A DNA stretch of 64,000 nucleotides from CAVYGM01 sp963768025. GTDB taxonomy: Bacteria; Bacteroidota; Bacteroidia; Cytophagales; Spirosomataceae. Positions 36,176-44,513 of this stretch are shown one piece after another. The DNA lies in NCBI GenBank assembly GCA_963768025.1, contig CAVYGM010000010.1:62001-126000 (forward strand), given 5' to 3'. How positions within the stretch are numbered: position 1 is the first letter of the stretch; each line of letters begins with the position of its first letter. The translations under genes were made by a program, and so were the position numbers. Below the pieces are notes generated by a model that was not told where the DNA came from, searched no databases, and saw nothing but the letters and a program-made list of their open reading frames with translations.

Positions 36176-37246
36176 TTATAGATACTTCAACAAAGCTTCA
36201 CCCGTCGCCTCGGTACCCAAAATCATATCAGAAGGCGTATTGGCATCGGCGATGTCGCGGGTACGGACGCCTGATTTGAGTACCTGGTCCACGGCATTGA
36301 TAATGGCCTCAGACTCCTCTTTCAGGCCAAATGAAATATCCAGCAGCAGCGCTGCTGAAAGCACCGAAGCCATGGGATTGGCCACGCCCTTGCCCGTAAT
36401 GTCGTGCGCCGAACCGTGGATAGGCTCGTACACGCCGGTGCCGTCACCAATGGATGCCGAAGCCAGCATCCCCATGGAGCCCGCAATCTGACTAGCCTCG
36501 TCGGTGAGGATATCACCAAAAAGGTTAGCAGTAACCACCACGTCGAAGCGACGAGGGTCTTTGATGAGCAGCATCGCGGCCGAGTCCACGAATTGATGCT
36601 CTACCGTCACCTCGGGATACTCATGCGCTACCCGCTGCACTACCTCGCGCCAGAGACGGCTGGTCTCCAGCACGTTGGCTTTGTCCACCGACATCAGCTT
36701 TTTGCCGCGAGTCATGGCGGCGTCAAATGCTTTGCGAGCGATACGCTCCACTTCATAAGTACTGTACTCGGCAATGTCGTAGGCTGTGTCTCCGCCATTT
36801 TTGCGGCCTTTTTCGCCAAAATAAATATCTCCGGTCAATTCGCGGAAAAACAGAATATCAGAACCTTTCAGGATTTCGGGCTTGATGGAAGAGGCAGACA
36901 AAAGCTCGTCGAACAGCTTGATGGGGCGCAGGTTGGCGTACAGGCCCAGTTCCTTGCGCATTCTGAGCAGGCCCTGCTCGGGACGTACTTTGGCACTAGG
37001 GTCATTATCGTACTTTGGATGACCGACAGCACCGAACAGTACCGCGTCGGAAGCCCGCATTTTTTCGAGAGTTTCGTCAGGGAGCGGATTTCCCGTAGCC
37101 TCAATGGCCACGTGGCCAATCAGGGCTTCATCGTAAGTAAATTCGTGACCAAATTTTTCGGCAATACGTTCCAGTACTTTCTTGCCAACGGCCGTTACTT
37201 CTTGTCCAATGCCATCACCGGGCACCACGAGGATATGTTTTTTCAT
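36176..37246 (-). CDS. leuB: 3-isopropylmalate dehydrogenase
   Basis: LeuB oxidises and decarboxylates 3-isopropylmalate with NAD+ in leucine biosynthesis. The 356-residue protein opens with IVVPGDGIGQEV-like (residues 4-15) and carries the LRKELGLYANLRPIK and FRELTGDIYFGEKG substrate-binding region. It also carries the VDKANVLETSRLWREV stretch, the metal-binding DSAAMLLIKDPRRFDVVVTANLFGD segment and the NAD-binding EPIHGSAHDITGKGVANPMA segment. It lies between the citramalate-synthase-like gene and leuA, all in the same direction. Confidence 0.96.
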   Translation of the reverse strand: MKKHILVVPGDGIGQEVTAVGKKVLERIAEKFGHEFTYDEALIGHVAIEATGNPLPDETLEKMRASDAVLFGAVGHPKYDNDPSAKVRPEQGLLRMRKELGLYANLRPIKLFDELLSASSIKPEILKGSDILFFRELTGDIYFGEKGRKNGGDTAYDIAEYSTYEVERIARKAFDAAMTRGKKLMSVDKANVLETSRLWREVVQRVAHEYPEVTVEHQFVDSAAMLLIKDPRRFDVVVTANLFGDILTDEASQIAGSMGMLASASIGDGTGVYEPIHGSAHDITGKGVANPMASVLSAALLLDISFGLKEESEAIINAVDQVLKSGVRTRDIADANTPSDMILGTEATGEALLKYL

Positions 37247-37344
37247 AAAAAATCAATGAGCACGAGCGGGATTCTGTGGTCGTGCAAAAGTTTTGGTTTA
37301 GTTTAAAATTCTTTCATGTTGCTATTATAAGATGTAGCAGCGGT

Positions 37345-38907
37345 TTACACCGATAAAGCTACTTCTGTTGCCGTAGCTACGGCTTCCGTGGTTTGGCTGA
37401 TGAGGTTCAGCATTTTTTGCGTAGCCTTAATGGCCGACACCGTCTGATCCGAATCGAGTCCACGAGTTTTTACATCCTTGCCCCCAATGCTCCACGTAAT
37501 GATCGTTTCGCAAAGGGCGTCAGTTTTGCCACCGGGCGGAATCCGCACGGCGTAGTCCGTCAGCATGGGCAGCTCGGTACTCAGTTGACAATAAATTTTC
37601 TTCAAAGCGTTCATGAAGGCATCGTACTGCCCATCGCCTTGCGCACTTTCTTCGTAGAAGGTATCGCCTATTTTTACCTGCAAAGTAGCGGAAGGTTTCA
37701 GGTTTTTAGAATGCGTAAGTACGTAGTTGATCACTGACACCCGCTCCTCGATGGTATTGCTATCGAGCACATCGGAGATGATGTAGGGAAGGTCTTCCGG
37801 CGTAACGACTTCTTTCCGGTCGCCCAGCTCAATGATCCGCTGCGTGACTTTCTTCAGATCCTCGTCGGTGAGGGTGATGCCCAGGTCGCGCAGATTGTTC
37901 TCGATATTGGCTTTGCCGGAGGTTTTGCCCAAGGCGTACATGCGCTGCCGCCCAAACCGCTCGGGCATGAGTTTACTGAAATACAGGTTATTTTTCTTGT
38001 CGCCATCGGCATGGATGCCCGCCGTTTGGGTAAAGACATTTTCCCCCACAATGGGCTTGTTCAGCGGAATACGAATACCTGAAAACGTCTCGACGATCTT
38101 ACTGACTGTATAGAGCGATTCCTCCCGAACGGCCGTTTTTACCTCCGGCATAAAATCGTTCAAAACCGCGATGGTACTGGCCAACGGGGCATTCCCGGCC
38201 CGCTCGCCCATGCCGTTCACGGTCAGGTGCAGGCCGTGCGCCCCGGCCCTGACGGCCTCCAGGGTATTGGCAATACCCAGATCGTAATCGTTGTGGGCAT
38301 GAAAATCGAAGTGATGATCCGGATAGCGCTCTACGATGGCTTTCACAAACTTGTAAGACTCACCCGGCGTAAGTATCCCCAGGGTATCGGGTAGCATGAT
38401 GCGCCGGATGGGCAGCGTAGTCAGGAAGCTGAGGGCCTCAAAAACATAGTCCGGCGAATTGCGCATCCCATTGCTCCAGTCTTCCAGGTATACATTAATG
38501 GCGATTCCGGCCGCTTCGGCTTTTTCCACTACCTCCCGGATGTCCTCAAAGTGTTGTTGCGGAGTTTTGCGCAATTGGTATTTGAGGTGGTTCAACGACC
38601 CCTTCGTGAGCAGGTTCATGACCTTCGCCCCGGCCGTCAGCATCCAGTCGATGGAGGTATCGCCGTCCACAAAGGTCAGTACTTCAATTCGATCCAGGAA
38701 GCCATGCAGGGCAGCCCAGTCGGTTATTTTCTTTACGGCCTGAAACTCCCCCTCCGATACCCGGGCGGAAGCAACTTCCAGGCGGTCTACCTTTACTTCC
38801 TGCAAAAGTAGCTGCGCTATGGTCAGCTTTTCGGAAGCAGAAAAAGATACCCCGCTGGTTTGTTCCCCATCGCGGAGGGTGGTATCCATTAGTTCAATAT
38901 ATCTCAT
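37345..38907 (-). CDS. Citramalate synthase-like protein (second LeuA-family enzyme with regulatory domain)
   Basis: This 520-residue LeuA/CimA-family enzyme has the TIM-barrel start MDTTLRDGEQTSGVSFSASE, the FHAHNDYDLGIANTLEAVRAG metal site and NGMGERAGNAPLAS. From about residue 380 it has the LeuA dimer/regulatory domain (LQVKIGDTFYEESAQGDGQYDAFMNALKK). Bacteroidota usually have this long paralogue beside a short LeuA, and it may make (R)-citramalate from pyruvate and acetyl-CoA, feeding isoleucine without threonine. The assignment as citramalate synthase rather than a second isopropylmalate synthase is an inference. It is in the leu gene cluster, between leuD and leuB. Confidence 0.75.
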   Translation of the reverse strand: MRYIELMDTTLRDGEQTSGVSFSASEKLTIAQLLLQEVKVDRLEVASARVSEGEFQAVKKITDWAALHGFLDRIEVLTFVDGDTSIDWMLTAGAKVMNLLTKGSLNHLKYQLRKTPQQHFEDIREVVEKAEAAGIAINVYLEDWSNGMRNSPDYVFEALSFLTTLPIRRIMLPDTLGILTPGESYKFVKAIVERYPDHHFDFHAHNDYDLGIANTLEAVRAGAHGLHLTVNGMGERAGNAPLASTIAVLNDFMPEVKTAVREESLYTVSKIVETFSGIRIPLNKPIVGENVFTQTAGIHADGDKKNNLYFSKLMPERFGRQRMYALGKTSGKANIENNLRDLGITLTDEDLKKVTQRIIELGDRKEVVTPEDLPYIISDVLDSNTIEERVSVINYVLTHSKNLKPSATLQVKIGDTFYEESAQGDGQYDAFMNALKKIYCQLSTELPMLTDYAVRIPPGGKTDALCETIITWSIGGKDVKTRGLDSDQTVSAIKATQKMLNLISQTTEAVATATEVALSV

Positions 38908-38998
38908 AGAGAAGGCTTTCGGCTCTCGGCTTTCGGCAGTCGACTTTTACTTTGTCAACCTTTCGCTGACAGCCGACCGCCGAGTGCTGATAGCCCAT

Positions 38999-39595
38999 TT
39001 AGTATAAACTCATCTCGGCAAAAGCGCCTATCTCTTCCTTCATCGCCCGCAGGTAGTCGATATCGTCGTAGCCATTTGTCAGGTTGTGCTTCTTGTAGCC
39101 GTTGATGTCAAACGACTCCTGCTCACCTGTAGCTACGATGGTAATGGTCTGGTCGGGCAGATTCACTTCCAGTTCGGCTTTGGGGTCTTTTTCAATAGCC
39201 TGAAAAATCTTGTCCAGAAACTCCGGTGATACCTGCACGGGCAGGATACCCACGTTGATGGAGTTGTTCTTGAAAATATCGGCAAAGAAGCTCGAAACCA
39301 CGCAGCGGAAACCATAATCGTAAATAGCCCAGGCGGCGTGCTCACGGCTTGATCCGCTGCCGAAGTTTTTGCCTCCTACCAGGATTTTGCCACTATAAAT
39401 CGGGTTATTGAGGACAAAATCCGGCTTTGGGCTTTCGTCGTTGTTGTACCGCCAGTCACGGAACAGGTTGTCGCCGAATCCCTTGCGCTCAGTCGCTTTC
39501 AGGAAGCGGGCGGGGATGATCTGATCGGTGTCCACGTTCTCGATCGGCATCGGAACCGCGGAGCTTTTGAGTAGTGTAAATTTGTCGTATGCCAT
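38999..39595 (-). CDS. leuD: 3-isopropylmalate dehydratase small subunit
   Basis: LeuD pairs with LeuC to isomerise 2-isopropylmalate to 3-isopropylmalate. The 198-residue protein has the swivel-domain hallmark NVDTDQIIPARFLK (about residues 19-32), and GKNFGSGSSREHAAWAIYDYGFRCVV (about 75-100), which helps form the active site. The separation of leuD from leuC by a GxxExxY gene is unusual, because the two normally abut. Confidence 0.96.
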   Translation of the reverse strand: MAYDKFTLLKSSAVPMPIENVDTDQIIPARFLKATERKGFGDNLFRDWRYNNDESPKPDFVLNNPIYSGKILVGGKNFGSGSSREHAAWAIYDYGFRCVVSSFFADIFKNNSINVGILPVQVSPEFLDKIFQAIEKDPKAELEVNLPDQTITIVATGEQESFDINGYKKHNLTNGYDDIDYLRAMKEEIGAFAEMSLY

Positions 39596-39610
39596 TTTTA
39601 GTTTTTTATT

Positions 39611-39657
39611 TAACCGCGGAGAACGCGGAGTTTTTACGCGGAGGGCGCAGAGTTTTT
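39611..39657. repeat. Flanking repeat, left side of the GxxExxY cassette
   Basis: The sequence is built from CCGCGGAGAACGCGGAG and ACGCGGAGGGCGCAGAG. It is an imperfect inverted copy of the repeat at 40041-40085 on the other side of the GxxExxY gene. Such CGCGGAG-type repeats often accompany this gene family in environmental genomes. Confidence 0.55.
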
Positions 39658-40034
39658 AAAGTCCGTTCGCTATTCTTTTGATGCCGTTTTTCAACAAAAC
39701 AACATTAAAGTTCATTAGTAGTCCAAGCTTATATTTACCTAGCTTTAAGTATGTTAAAGTCTGGGCCAAGTGAATTTGCATTTAAGGCATCGATGCTTTT
39801 TATCTCGAGTACCAATTTGTTTTCAACCAGCAAGTCTATTCGATAACCGCAGTCGAGTTTTACTTCTTCGTAAACCAAAGGCATCGGTTTTTCTTTCTCA
39901 CAAAGCAATCCTGATTTTATGATCTCATAGAACAAACATTCCTGATACGTTCTTTCCAATAAGCCAGGACCTAAGCTGGAATGCACCTTAATAGCACACC
40001 CAATAACTTGACCCGCCAGCTCATTCTCTCTCAT
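39656..40034 (-). pseudogene. GxxExxY-family protein with one frameshift, inserted between leuC and leuD
   Basis: The GxxExxY family (about 125 residues, PD-(D/E)XK nuclease-like appearance) has no proven function. The first part is typical: VIGCAIKVHSSLGPGLLERTYQECL with the GxxExxY motif as GLLERTY, then the nuclease-like DCGYRIDLLVENKLVLEIKSID. Near 39775-39777 an extra A shifts the frame. In the corrected frame it continues IHLAQTLTYLKLGKYKLGLLMNF and ends at 39656, giving 125 residues. It sits within flanking inverted repeats and interrupts the leuC-leuD order, consistent with a mobile cassette. Confidence 0.82.
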
Positions 40035-40040
40035 AATTTC

Positions 40041-40085
40041 TCAGTGTTCTCTGCGTAAACTCTCCGCGCCCTTTGCGGTGAAAAT
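40041..40085. repeat. Flanking repeat, right side of the GxxExxY cassette
   Basis: This is the counterpart of the repeat at 39611-39657 in inverted orientation: on the minus strand it reads ACCGCAAAGGGCGCGGAGAG and then TTTACGCAGAGAACACTGAG. With the left copy it brackets the GxxExxY gene. Confidence 0.55.
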
Positions 40086-40091
40086 AAAGCA

Positions 40092-41486
40092 TTATAAAAA
40101 TTCACGCGGGTCAGATACTACCCCCGTCACCGCTGCCGCTGCCGCTACAAAAGGGCTGGCAAGCAAGGTACGGGCGCCGGGGCCTTGCCGGCCTTCAAAG
40201 TTACGGTTGGAGGTGCTAACGGCGTATTTGCCCGCGGGTACCTTGTCGTCGTTCATGGCCAGGCAAGCTGAGCAGCCGGGCTGACGCAGCTGGAAGCCCG
40301 CCTCGGTCAGGATATCCAGGATACCCTCCTCTTTGATCTGTGACTCCACTACGTGCGAGCCGGGCACCAGCCAGGCCGTCACATTATCGGCCTTTTTGCG
40401 GCCTTTCACGATAGAGGCAAATGCGCGGAAGTCTTCGATGCGGCCGTTGGTACAGCTACCCAGGAACACAAAGTCAATGGGTTTGCCAAGCATGCTTTCC
40501 TCTTCGGCAAAACCCATATAGCTCAATGACTTGGCGTATGAAGCACCTCCTGCTACTTCCTCGGCCGAGGGAATGGAATGCGTAATACCTGTACCCATGC
40601 CGGGGTTGGTACCATAGGTAATCTGCGGCTCAATGTCGGCGGCGTCGAAGGTATATTCCACGTCAAACTCAGCGCCTTCTTCGGTTTTAAGAGTTCTCCA
40701 GTAGTCCAATGCCTTATCCCATGCCTCGCCCTTAGGAGCCTGCTCGCGTCCTTCCAGGTAGGCGAAGGTTTTCTCGTCGGGGGCAATCATACCACCGCGA
40801 GCGCCCATTTCGATGGACATATTACAGACCGTCATACGGCCTTCCATGCTCATGTCTTCAAAGACCTCCCCGGCGTATTCTACAAAGTAGCCCGTGGCAC
40901 CACTGGCCGAAATCTGGGAAATAATGTATAAAACAGCATCCTTGGGAAGTACACCCTTGCCCAGCTTACCGTTGATGGTGATACGCATCTTTTTGGGTTT
41001 AGGCTGCATAATGCACTGCGAAGCCAGTACCATCTCAACCTCGGAGGTACCGATACCAAACGCAATGGCCCCAAAGGCTCCGTGCGTGGAGGTATGGGAG
41101 TCACCACATACTATGGTCATACCGGGCTGGGTAATGCCGTTCTCGGGACCGATCACGTGCACAATGCCATTTTTGGCGTGACCAAGACCCCAGTGCGAGA
41201 TCCCGTATTTGGCCGTATTGGTTTCCAGCGCTTTCAGCTGATTGGCCGACAGCGGATCGGCTACCGGCAGGTGCTGGTTGATGGTAGGGGTGTTGTGGTC
41301 GGCCGTAGCGAAGGTACGCTCGGGAAAAAGTACATCGGCCCCCCGGCTTTCCAGGCCGTTGAAGGCCACGGGGCTGGTCACTTCGTGAATAAAATGACGG
41401 TCGATGAAGAACACGTCGGGGCCGTCTTCGATCTTGCGAACGACGTGGGCATCCCATACTTTGTCGAAAAGGGTTTGCTTACTCAT
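40092..41486 (-). CDS. leuC: 3-isopropylmalate dehydratase large subunit
   Basis: LeuC is the aconitase-like, 4Fe-4S-containing partner of LeuD. The 464-residue protein has the active-site features VICGDSHTSTHGAFGAIAFG, FLGSCTNGRIEDFRAFA and the cluster ligands in QPGCSACLAMNDD, so all three Cys needed for the Fe-S cluster are present. It is transcribed ahead of leuD but is separated from it by the GxxExxY cassette. The upstream DUF2442 gene ends about 76 bp before it. Confidence 0.97.
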   Translation of the reverse strand: MSKQTLFDKVWDAHVVRKIEDGPDVFFIDRHFIHEVTSPVAFNGLESRGADVLFPERTFATADHNTPTINQHLPVADPLSANQLKALETNTAKYGISHWGLGHAKNGIVHVIGPENGITQPGMTIVCGDSHTSTHGAFGAIAFGIGTSEVEMVLASQCIMQPKPKKMRITINGKLGKGVLPKDAVLYIISQISASGATGYFVEYAGEVFEDMSMEGRMTVCNMSIEMGARGGMIAPDEKTFAYLEGREQAPKGEAWDKALDYWRTLKTEEGAEFDVEYTFDAADIEPQITYGTNPGMGTGITHSIPSAEEVAGGASYAKSLSYMGFAEEESMLGKPIDFVFLGSCTNGRIEDFRAFASIVKGRKKADNVTAWLVPGSHVVESQIKEEGILDILTEAGFQLRQPGCSACLAMNDDKVPAGKYAVSTSNRNFEGRQGPGARTLLASPFVAAAAAVTGVVSDPREFL

Positions 41487-41562
41487 TTTGGTTTTGTTTA
41501 CTTATTTCTTTTTCGATGATCAATTATGTCTAACTCAATGTTCTGCAAAAGGCCCTGAGTTA

Positions 41563-41823
41563 TTATGAGTTTGTAAACTGATTTTTCTGCTCTAATTTTT
41601 TTAGATAATCTGGACAAAAATCGTAGCCGTTTTCCCAATAGATACCTCTTCCACGATCATACATTTTTACGTTCTTGAAATAGGCAATATCTTTCAGAGG
41701 GCTAGTCAACGGATCATTACCAATAAATGGTTTAAAATCAACAACTTTTCTACTCCCATCGTTAAAATCAAAACGAATGGTATGATCGTCGAATACTTCT
41801 ATATTGATAATTCTGGCTAGCAT
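41563..41823 (-). CDS. DUF2442 family protein
   Basis: This 86-residue protein matches the DUF2442 pattern: a short beta-rich protein with FDDHTIRFDFNDGSRKVVDF followed by a positively charged region and the closing IYWENGYDFCPDYLKK. DUF2442 genes occur as partners of DUF4160 genes in small, often mobile, pairs resembling toxin-antitoxin modules. Here the DUF4160 gene is directly upstream with a 7-bp gap. The function is unproven. Confidence 0.85.
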   Translation of the reverse strand: MLARIINIEVFDDHTIRFDFNDGSRKVVDFKPFIGNDPLTSPLKDIAYFKNVKMYDRGRGIYWENGYDFCPDYLKKLEQKNQFTNS

Positions 41824-41830
41824 ACCTTGC

Positions 41831-42091
41831 TTATTTTAGAGGTTCTATTTTAGAAAGTTCCTCAGGCTTGCGAGCTTTGTACCAGTTTAGCATAAGCTCT
41901 TCTCTATGTTCGAGGGCCCATTCTACTACCAACATTTTCGCCCTTTTGGATAATTCTCCTTCCAATACCTCCAAAGTGGTTATATCAAAAAGTGCTTCTT
42001 CCTCCCCATACTCTGCATGAAAGTGTGGAGGGGCGTGATCGTTGTAAAACATCTTAATTACAATTCCGAAGAAGCGGCTTATTTCCGGCAT
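41831..42091 (-). CDS. DUF4160 family protein
   Basis: This 86-residue protein carries the DUF4160 motif MPEISRFFGIVIKMFYNDHA followed by PPHFHAEYGEEEA, in which the conserved HxxPHFH-like His residues may bind a metal. It lies upstream of and close to the DUF2442 gene, as is usual for the pair. The two are proposed in some databases to form a toxin-antitoxin-like unit, but activity is not shown. It may be an unrelated insertion in the amino-acid region. Confidence 0.85.
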   Translation of the reverse strand: MPEISRFFGIVIKMFYNDHAPPHFHAEYGEEEALFDITTLEVLEGELSKRAKMLVVEWALEHREELMLNWYKARKPEELSKIEPLK

Positions 42092-42182
42092 GGATTCACC
42101 TTTGAGATTTCAACCTTACAAATTTCCACATTCTCCCCCACACCCTTATAACGCAAAACGCCCAAAGAATAGCGTTTTTAGG

Positions 42183-43031
42183 TCAGGCAGCACTTTTGGG
42201 CGTAAAACCGTATTTCTCTTTGTAGCTTTTGATAAAATGCGACACGCTTTCGTAGCCAATCTCGGTACTTATTTCGGAAACATTCATTTCGGTGGTGCGG
42301 AGCAGCAGATCAGCATGTTCCAGTTTTTTTTGCTTGATCCAAAGGGCGGGAGACGTGTGAAACTCTTCCTGAAAGTCGCGCTTAAAGGCCGACAGGCTGC
42401 GGCCTGATAGCCGGGCAAGTTCATTAAGGGTGAGAGGTTTGAGGGAGTAGCTGTTCATCAGAAAGCGAAGGTCTGCTTTTTGCCCTTTGTGGATGCTGAG
42501 CAGGATGGATTGAAGATTGCCCGAGGCGTCGATTTCTAGCAGATGCAGCAGGAGCTCCTGAAATTTGAGCCGGAGAAAATGGGTTTTCAGGCTGGTTTGG
42601 GAGCGGAAGTAGGGAAAAATAGAGTTGACAAACTGGGAGAACGTATCCGAAGCATGCAACAGTAGAATCGGCGATTGTAGGGGTGCAATTTCGCGATCTA
42701 CCTCAAAAAGCTCCGAATGCAACCCCACAAATTCTTTCAGAAGCTTTTCGTCAAAGAAAAAAACCAGGCTCTTATAGGCTTCATGAATAGACTCCGACAT
42801 AAGGTAAAACCCCCGCTGAATGAACAGAATATCGCCCTTCTGCACGTGTACCTCCTGCGTGGGGCTGCTGAATTTCTTCTCCCCTTCCAGCACCACAATC
42901 ACGGCATGTTCTTCAAAAAACACCTCGTATCGCGACGGGTACACCTCGTTGCGGTAGGCCACAAAGGTCATATCCTGAATTTTCAGGGACTCAAATTCCT
43001 GGGTACTTATGTCAGATGGGACGCGGAGCAC
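42183..43031 (-). CDS. AraC-family transcriptional regulator
   Basis: This 282-residue regulator has a cupin-like N-terminal sensing domain (about 20-110, with FFEEHAVIVVLEGEKKF and VHVQKGDILFIQRG). Its C-terminal AraC DNA-binding domain has two helix-turn-helix motifs (LTLNELARLSGRSLSAFKRDFQ and NVSEISTEIGYESVSHFIKSYKEKYG). GTG 43031 is the first in-frame start and ATG 42971 is an alternative. It is 6 bp downstream of ilvA on the same strand, so it may be cotranscribed with it. Its effector and targets are unknown. Confidence 0.88.
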   Translation of the reverse strand: MLRVPSDISTQEFESLKIQDMTFVAYRNEVYPSRYEVFFEEHAVIVVLEGEKKFSSPTQEVHVQKGDILFIQRGFYLMSESIHEAYKSLVFFFDEKLLKEFVGLHSELFEVDREIAPLQSPILLLHASDTFSQFVNSIFPYFRSQTSLKTHFLRLKFQELLLHLLEIDASGNLQSILLSIHKGQKADLRFLMNSYSLKPLTLNELARLSGRSLSAFKRDFQEEFHTSPALWIKQKKLEHADLLLRTTEMNVSEISTEIGYESVSHFIKSYKEKYGFTPKSAA

Positions 43032-43037
43032 AGGATT

Positions 43038-44306
43038 CTACACCATAAACTGAAACATATCCGGCTGATCGTTGAGGTACTCATAGACAATGCGGCCTTC
43101 GTCCATCCGCTGTAGCAGCGGGGCGAGGTCTTCGCGGTGCTGCAGCTCGATCCCTACCAGGGCTGGGCCCTGCTCGCGGTTCGTCTTTTTGGTGTACTCA
43201 AAGCGCGTGATATCTACATCCGAACCGAGCACATCCACAAACTCCCGAAAAGCGCCGGCCCGCTGGGGAAACCGGATGATGAAGTAGTGCTTCAGGCCTT
43301 CGTACAGGAGAGAGCGCTCTTTGATTTCCTCGGTACGGGTAATGTCGTTGTTGCCACCCCCAATGAGTGCTACCACATTTTTGCCCTTGATTTCCTCCTT
43401 CATAAAATCCAGAGCTGCCACCGTAAGGGCTCCGGCTGGTTCGGCTACGATAGCTTGCTCGTTATAGAGTTGCAGGATGGTGGAGCATACCTTGCCTTCG
43501 GGCACCAGTACGATCTTATCCAAATTCTGTTTGCAAACCTCAAACGTAATGTTGCCCGCGCGGCGCACAGCGGCCCCGTCCACAAACTTGTCAATATATT
43601 CGAGCGTCAGGACGTGGTCTTCTTCAATGGCCCGCTGCATGGTGGGTGAGCCGAGAGGCTCCACACCAATGAGTTTGGTTTTGGGGGAAAGCTGCTTGAA
43701 TACCGTGGATACGCCTGAGGCAAGGCCGCCGCCACCAATGGCCATCAGCAGGTAATCTATTTTGAAATCAGCATCTTTAAAAATTTCCAGGCCTACGGTA
43801 CCCTGGCCTTCCATCACCTGCACATCGTCGAAAGGGTGGACAAAAGTAGCATCGTTTGCCTCCCGGTATTCCATGGCCGCGTGGTAAGCGTCGTCGTAGG
43901 TATCACCCACGAGCTGAATCGTCACCCACTCCTTTCCGAACATCCCCACCTGCTTCACCTTTTGAGCCGGAGCGGTAGTAGGCATAAAGATTACCCCTTT
44001 TACCCCCATCTTTCGGCAGGCATAAGCTACGCCCTGGGCGTGGTTGCCCGCACTGGCGCATACTATCCCTTTGGCCAAGGCTTCTTCGGACAGGCTGGCC
44101 ATTTTATTATAAGCCCCCCGGATTTTGTAAGAGCGCACGATCTGAAGATCCTCCCGTTTGAGGTATACGTTGGCCCCATACTGCTCCGAAAGCTGCAAAT
44201 TGTGCATCAGGGGGGTGTGAGTGGCTACATTTCGTAGGCGCTCCGCGGCTAAAAATATTGCGTCAAGTGTCGGGTACGTGGTGGTATCGTTGATACTTTC
44301 TTTCAT
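43038..44306 (-). CDS. ilvA: Threonine ammonia-lyase (threonine deaminase)
   Basis: IlvA converts threonine to 2-oxobutanoate, the first step of isoleucine synthesis, using pyridoxal phosphate. The 422-residue protein has the PLP-lysine motif SYKIRGAYNKM, the glycine loop GGGGLASGVSTVFK-like (residues about 180-195), and SAGNHAQGVAYACRKMG. The C-terminal part (about 330-422; FIIRFPQRAGAFREFVDVLG) is one ACT-like regulatory domain, so feedback by isoleucine is likely. An RBS-like AGGAG precedes ATG 44306. A long terminator hairpin lies about 60 bp upstream. Confidence 0.95.
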   Translation of the reverse strand: MKESINDTTTYPTLDAIFLAAERLRNVATHTPLMHNLQLSEQYGANVYLKREDLQIVRSYKIRGAYNKMASLSEEALAKGIVCASAGNHAQGVAYACRKMGVKGVIFMPTTAPAQKVKQVGMFGKEWVTIQLVGDTYDDAYHAAMEYREANDATFVHPFDDVQVMEGQGTVGLEIFKDADFKIDYLLMAIGGGGLASGVSTVFKQLSPKTKLIGVEPLGSPTMQRAIEEDHVLTLEYIDKFVDGAAVRRAGNITFEVCKQNLDKIVLVPEGKVCSTILQLYNEQAIVAEPAGALTVAALDFMKEEIKGKNVVALIGGGNNDITRTEEIKERSLLYEGLKHYFIIRFPQRAGAFREFVDVLGSDVDITRFEYTKKTNREQGPALVGIELQHREDLAPLLQRMDEGRIVYEYLNDQPDMFQFMV

Positions 44307-44485
44307 ATCTCCTGTTGAAATTCCATTCGATTTATTATTGAACGAAAATACGGATTAATACCACAGAAAGAAAAGGCGGGTCGAGGTGAAGTACCCCGAC
44401 CCGCCTTTTCTTTCAATGATAGAATGCGTGATTGAGAGATTGAGAGAATATAAATTATTGCTTCCTGGAGTAGAATATCATTCAC
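44303..44485 (-). CDS. Possible Ile/Leu-rich leader ORF of ilvA (60 codons)
   Basis: A GTG (44485) opens a 60-codon frame that overlaps the ilvA start by 4 bp (ATGA). Its first 24 codons contain 11 Ile or Leu (ILL, AIIYILS, RILSL). It runs through the strong hairpin. The GTG start, the absence of a ribosome-binding site and the repeat-like DNA make it doubtful. Confidence 0.25.
   Translation of the reverse strand: MNDILLQEAIIYILSISQSRILSLKEKAGRGTSPRPAFSFCGINPYFRSIINRMEFQQEI
44366..44414 (-). terminator. Strong hairpin between ilvC and ilvA, terminator or attenuator
   Basis: The 18-bp arms GAAAGAAAAGGCGGGTCG (44366-44383) and its exact complement (44397-44414) enclose a 13-nt loop, with T-rich sequence on both strands. 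It lies about 100 bp after the ilvC stop and 60 bp before ilvA. It may end the ilvC transcript or regulate ilvA. Confidence 0.8.
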
Positions 44486-44513
44486 TCAATCACTCATTCA
44501 CTCATTCAAAATT
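44414..44513. repeat. Dispersed octamer repeat, copy C (inverted pair)
   Basis: The right part (44477-44513) is the complement of TGAATGAG-type octamers ending AAAATT, and the left part (44414-44449) is a degraded copy in the opposite sense. Together they could form a long hairpin. The right arm ends at the ilvC stop codon. Confidence 0.55.

Noticed and set aside
39656..40034. An authentic truncated 99-residue GxxExxY protein
   Set aside because: The downstream frame continues the family sequence (LAQTLTYLKLGKYKLGLLMNF) immediately after a single extra base, so the short frame is the result of a frameshift and not a natural end.
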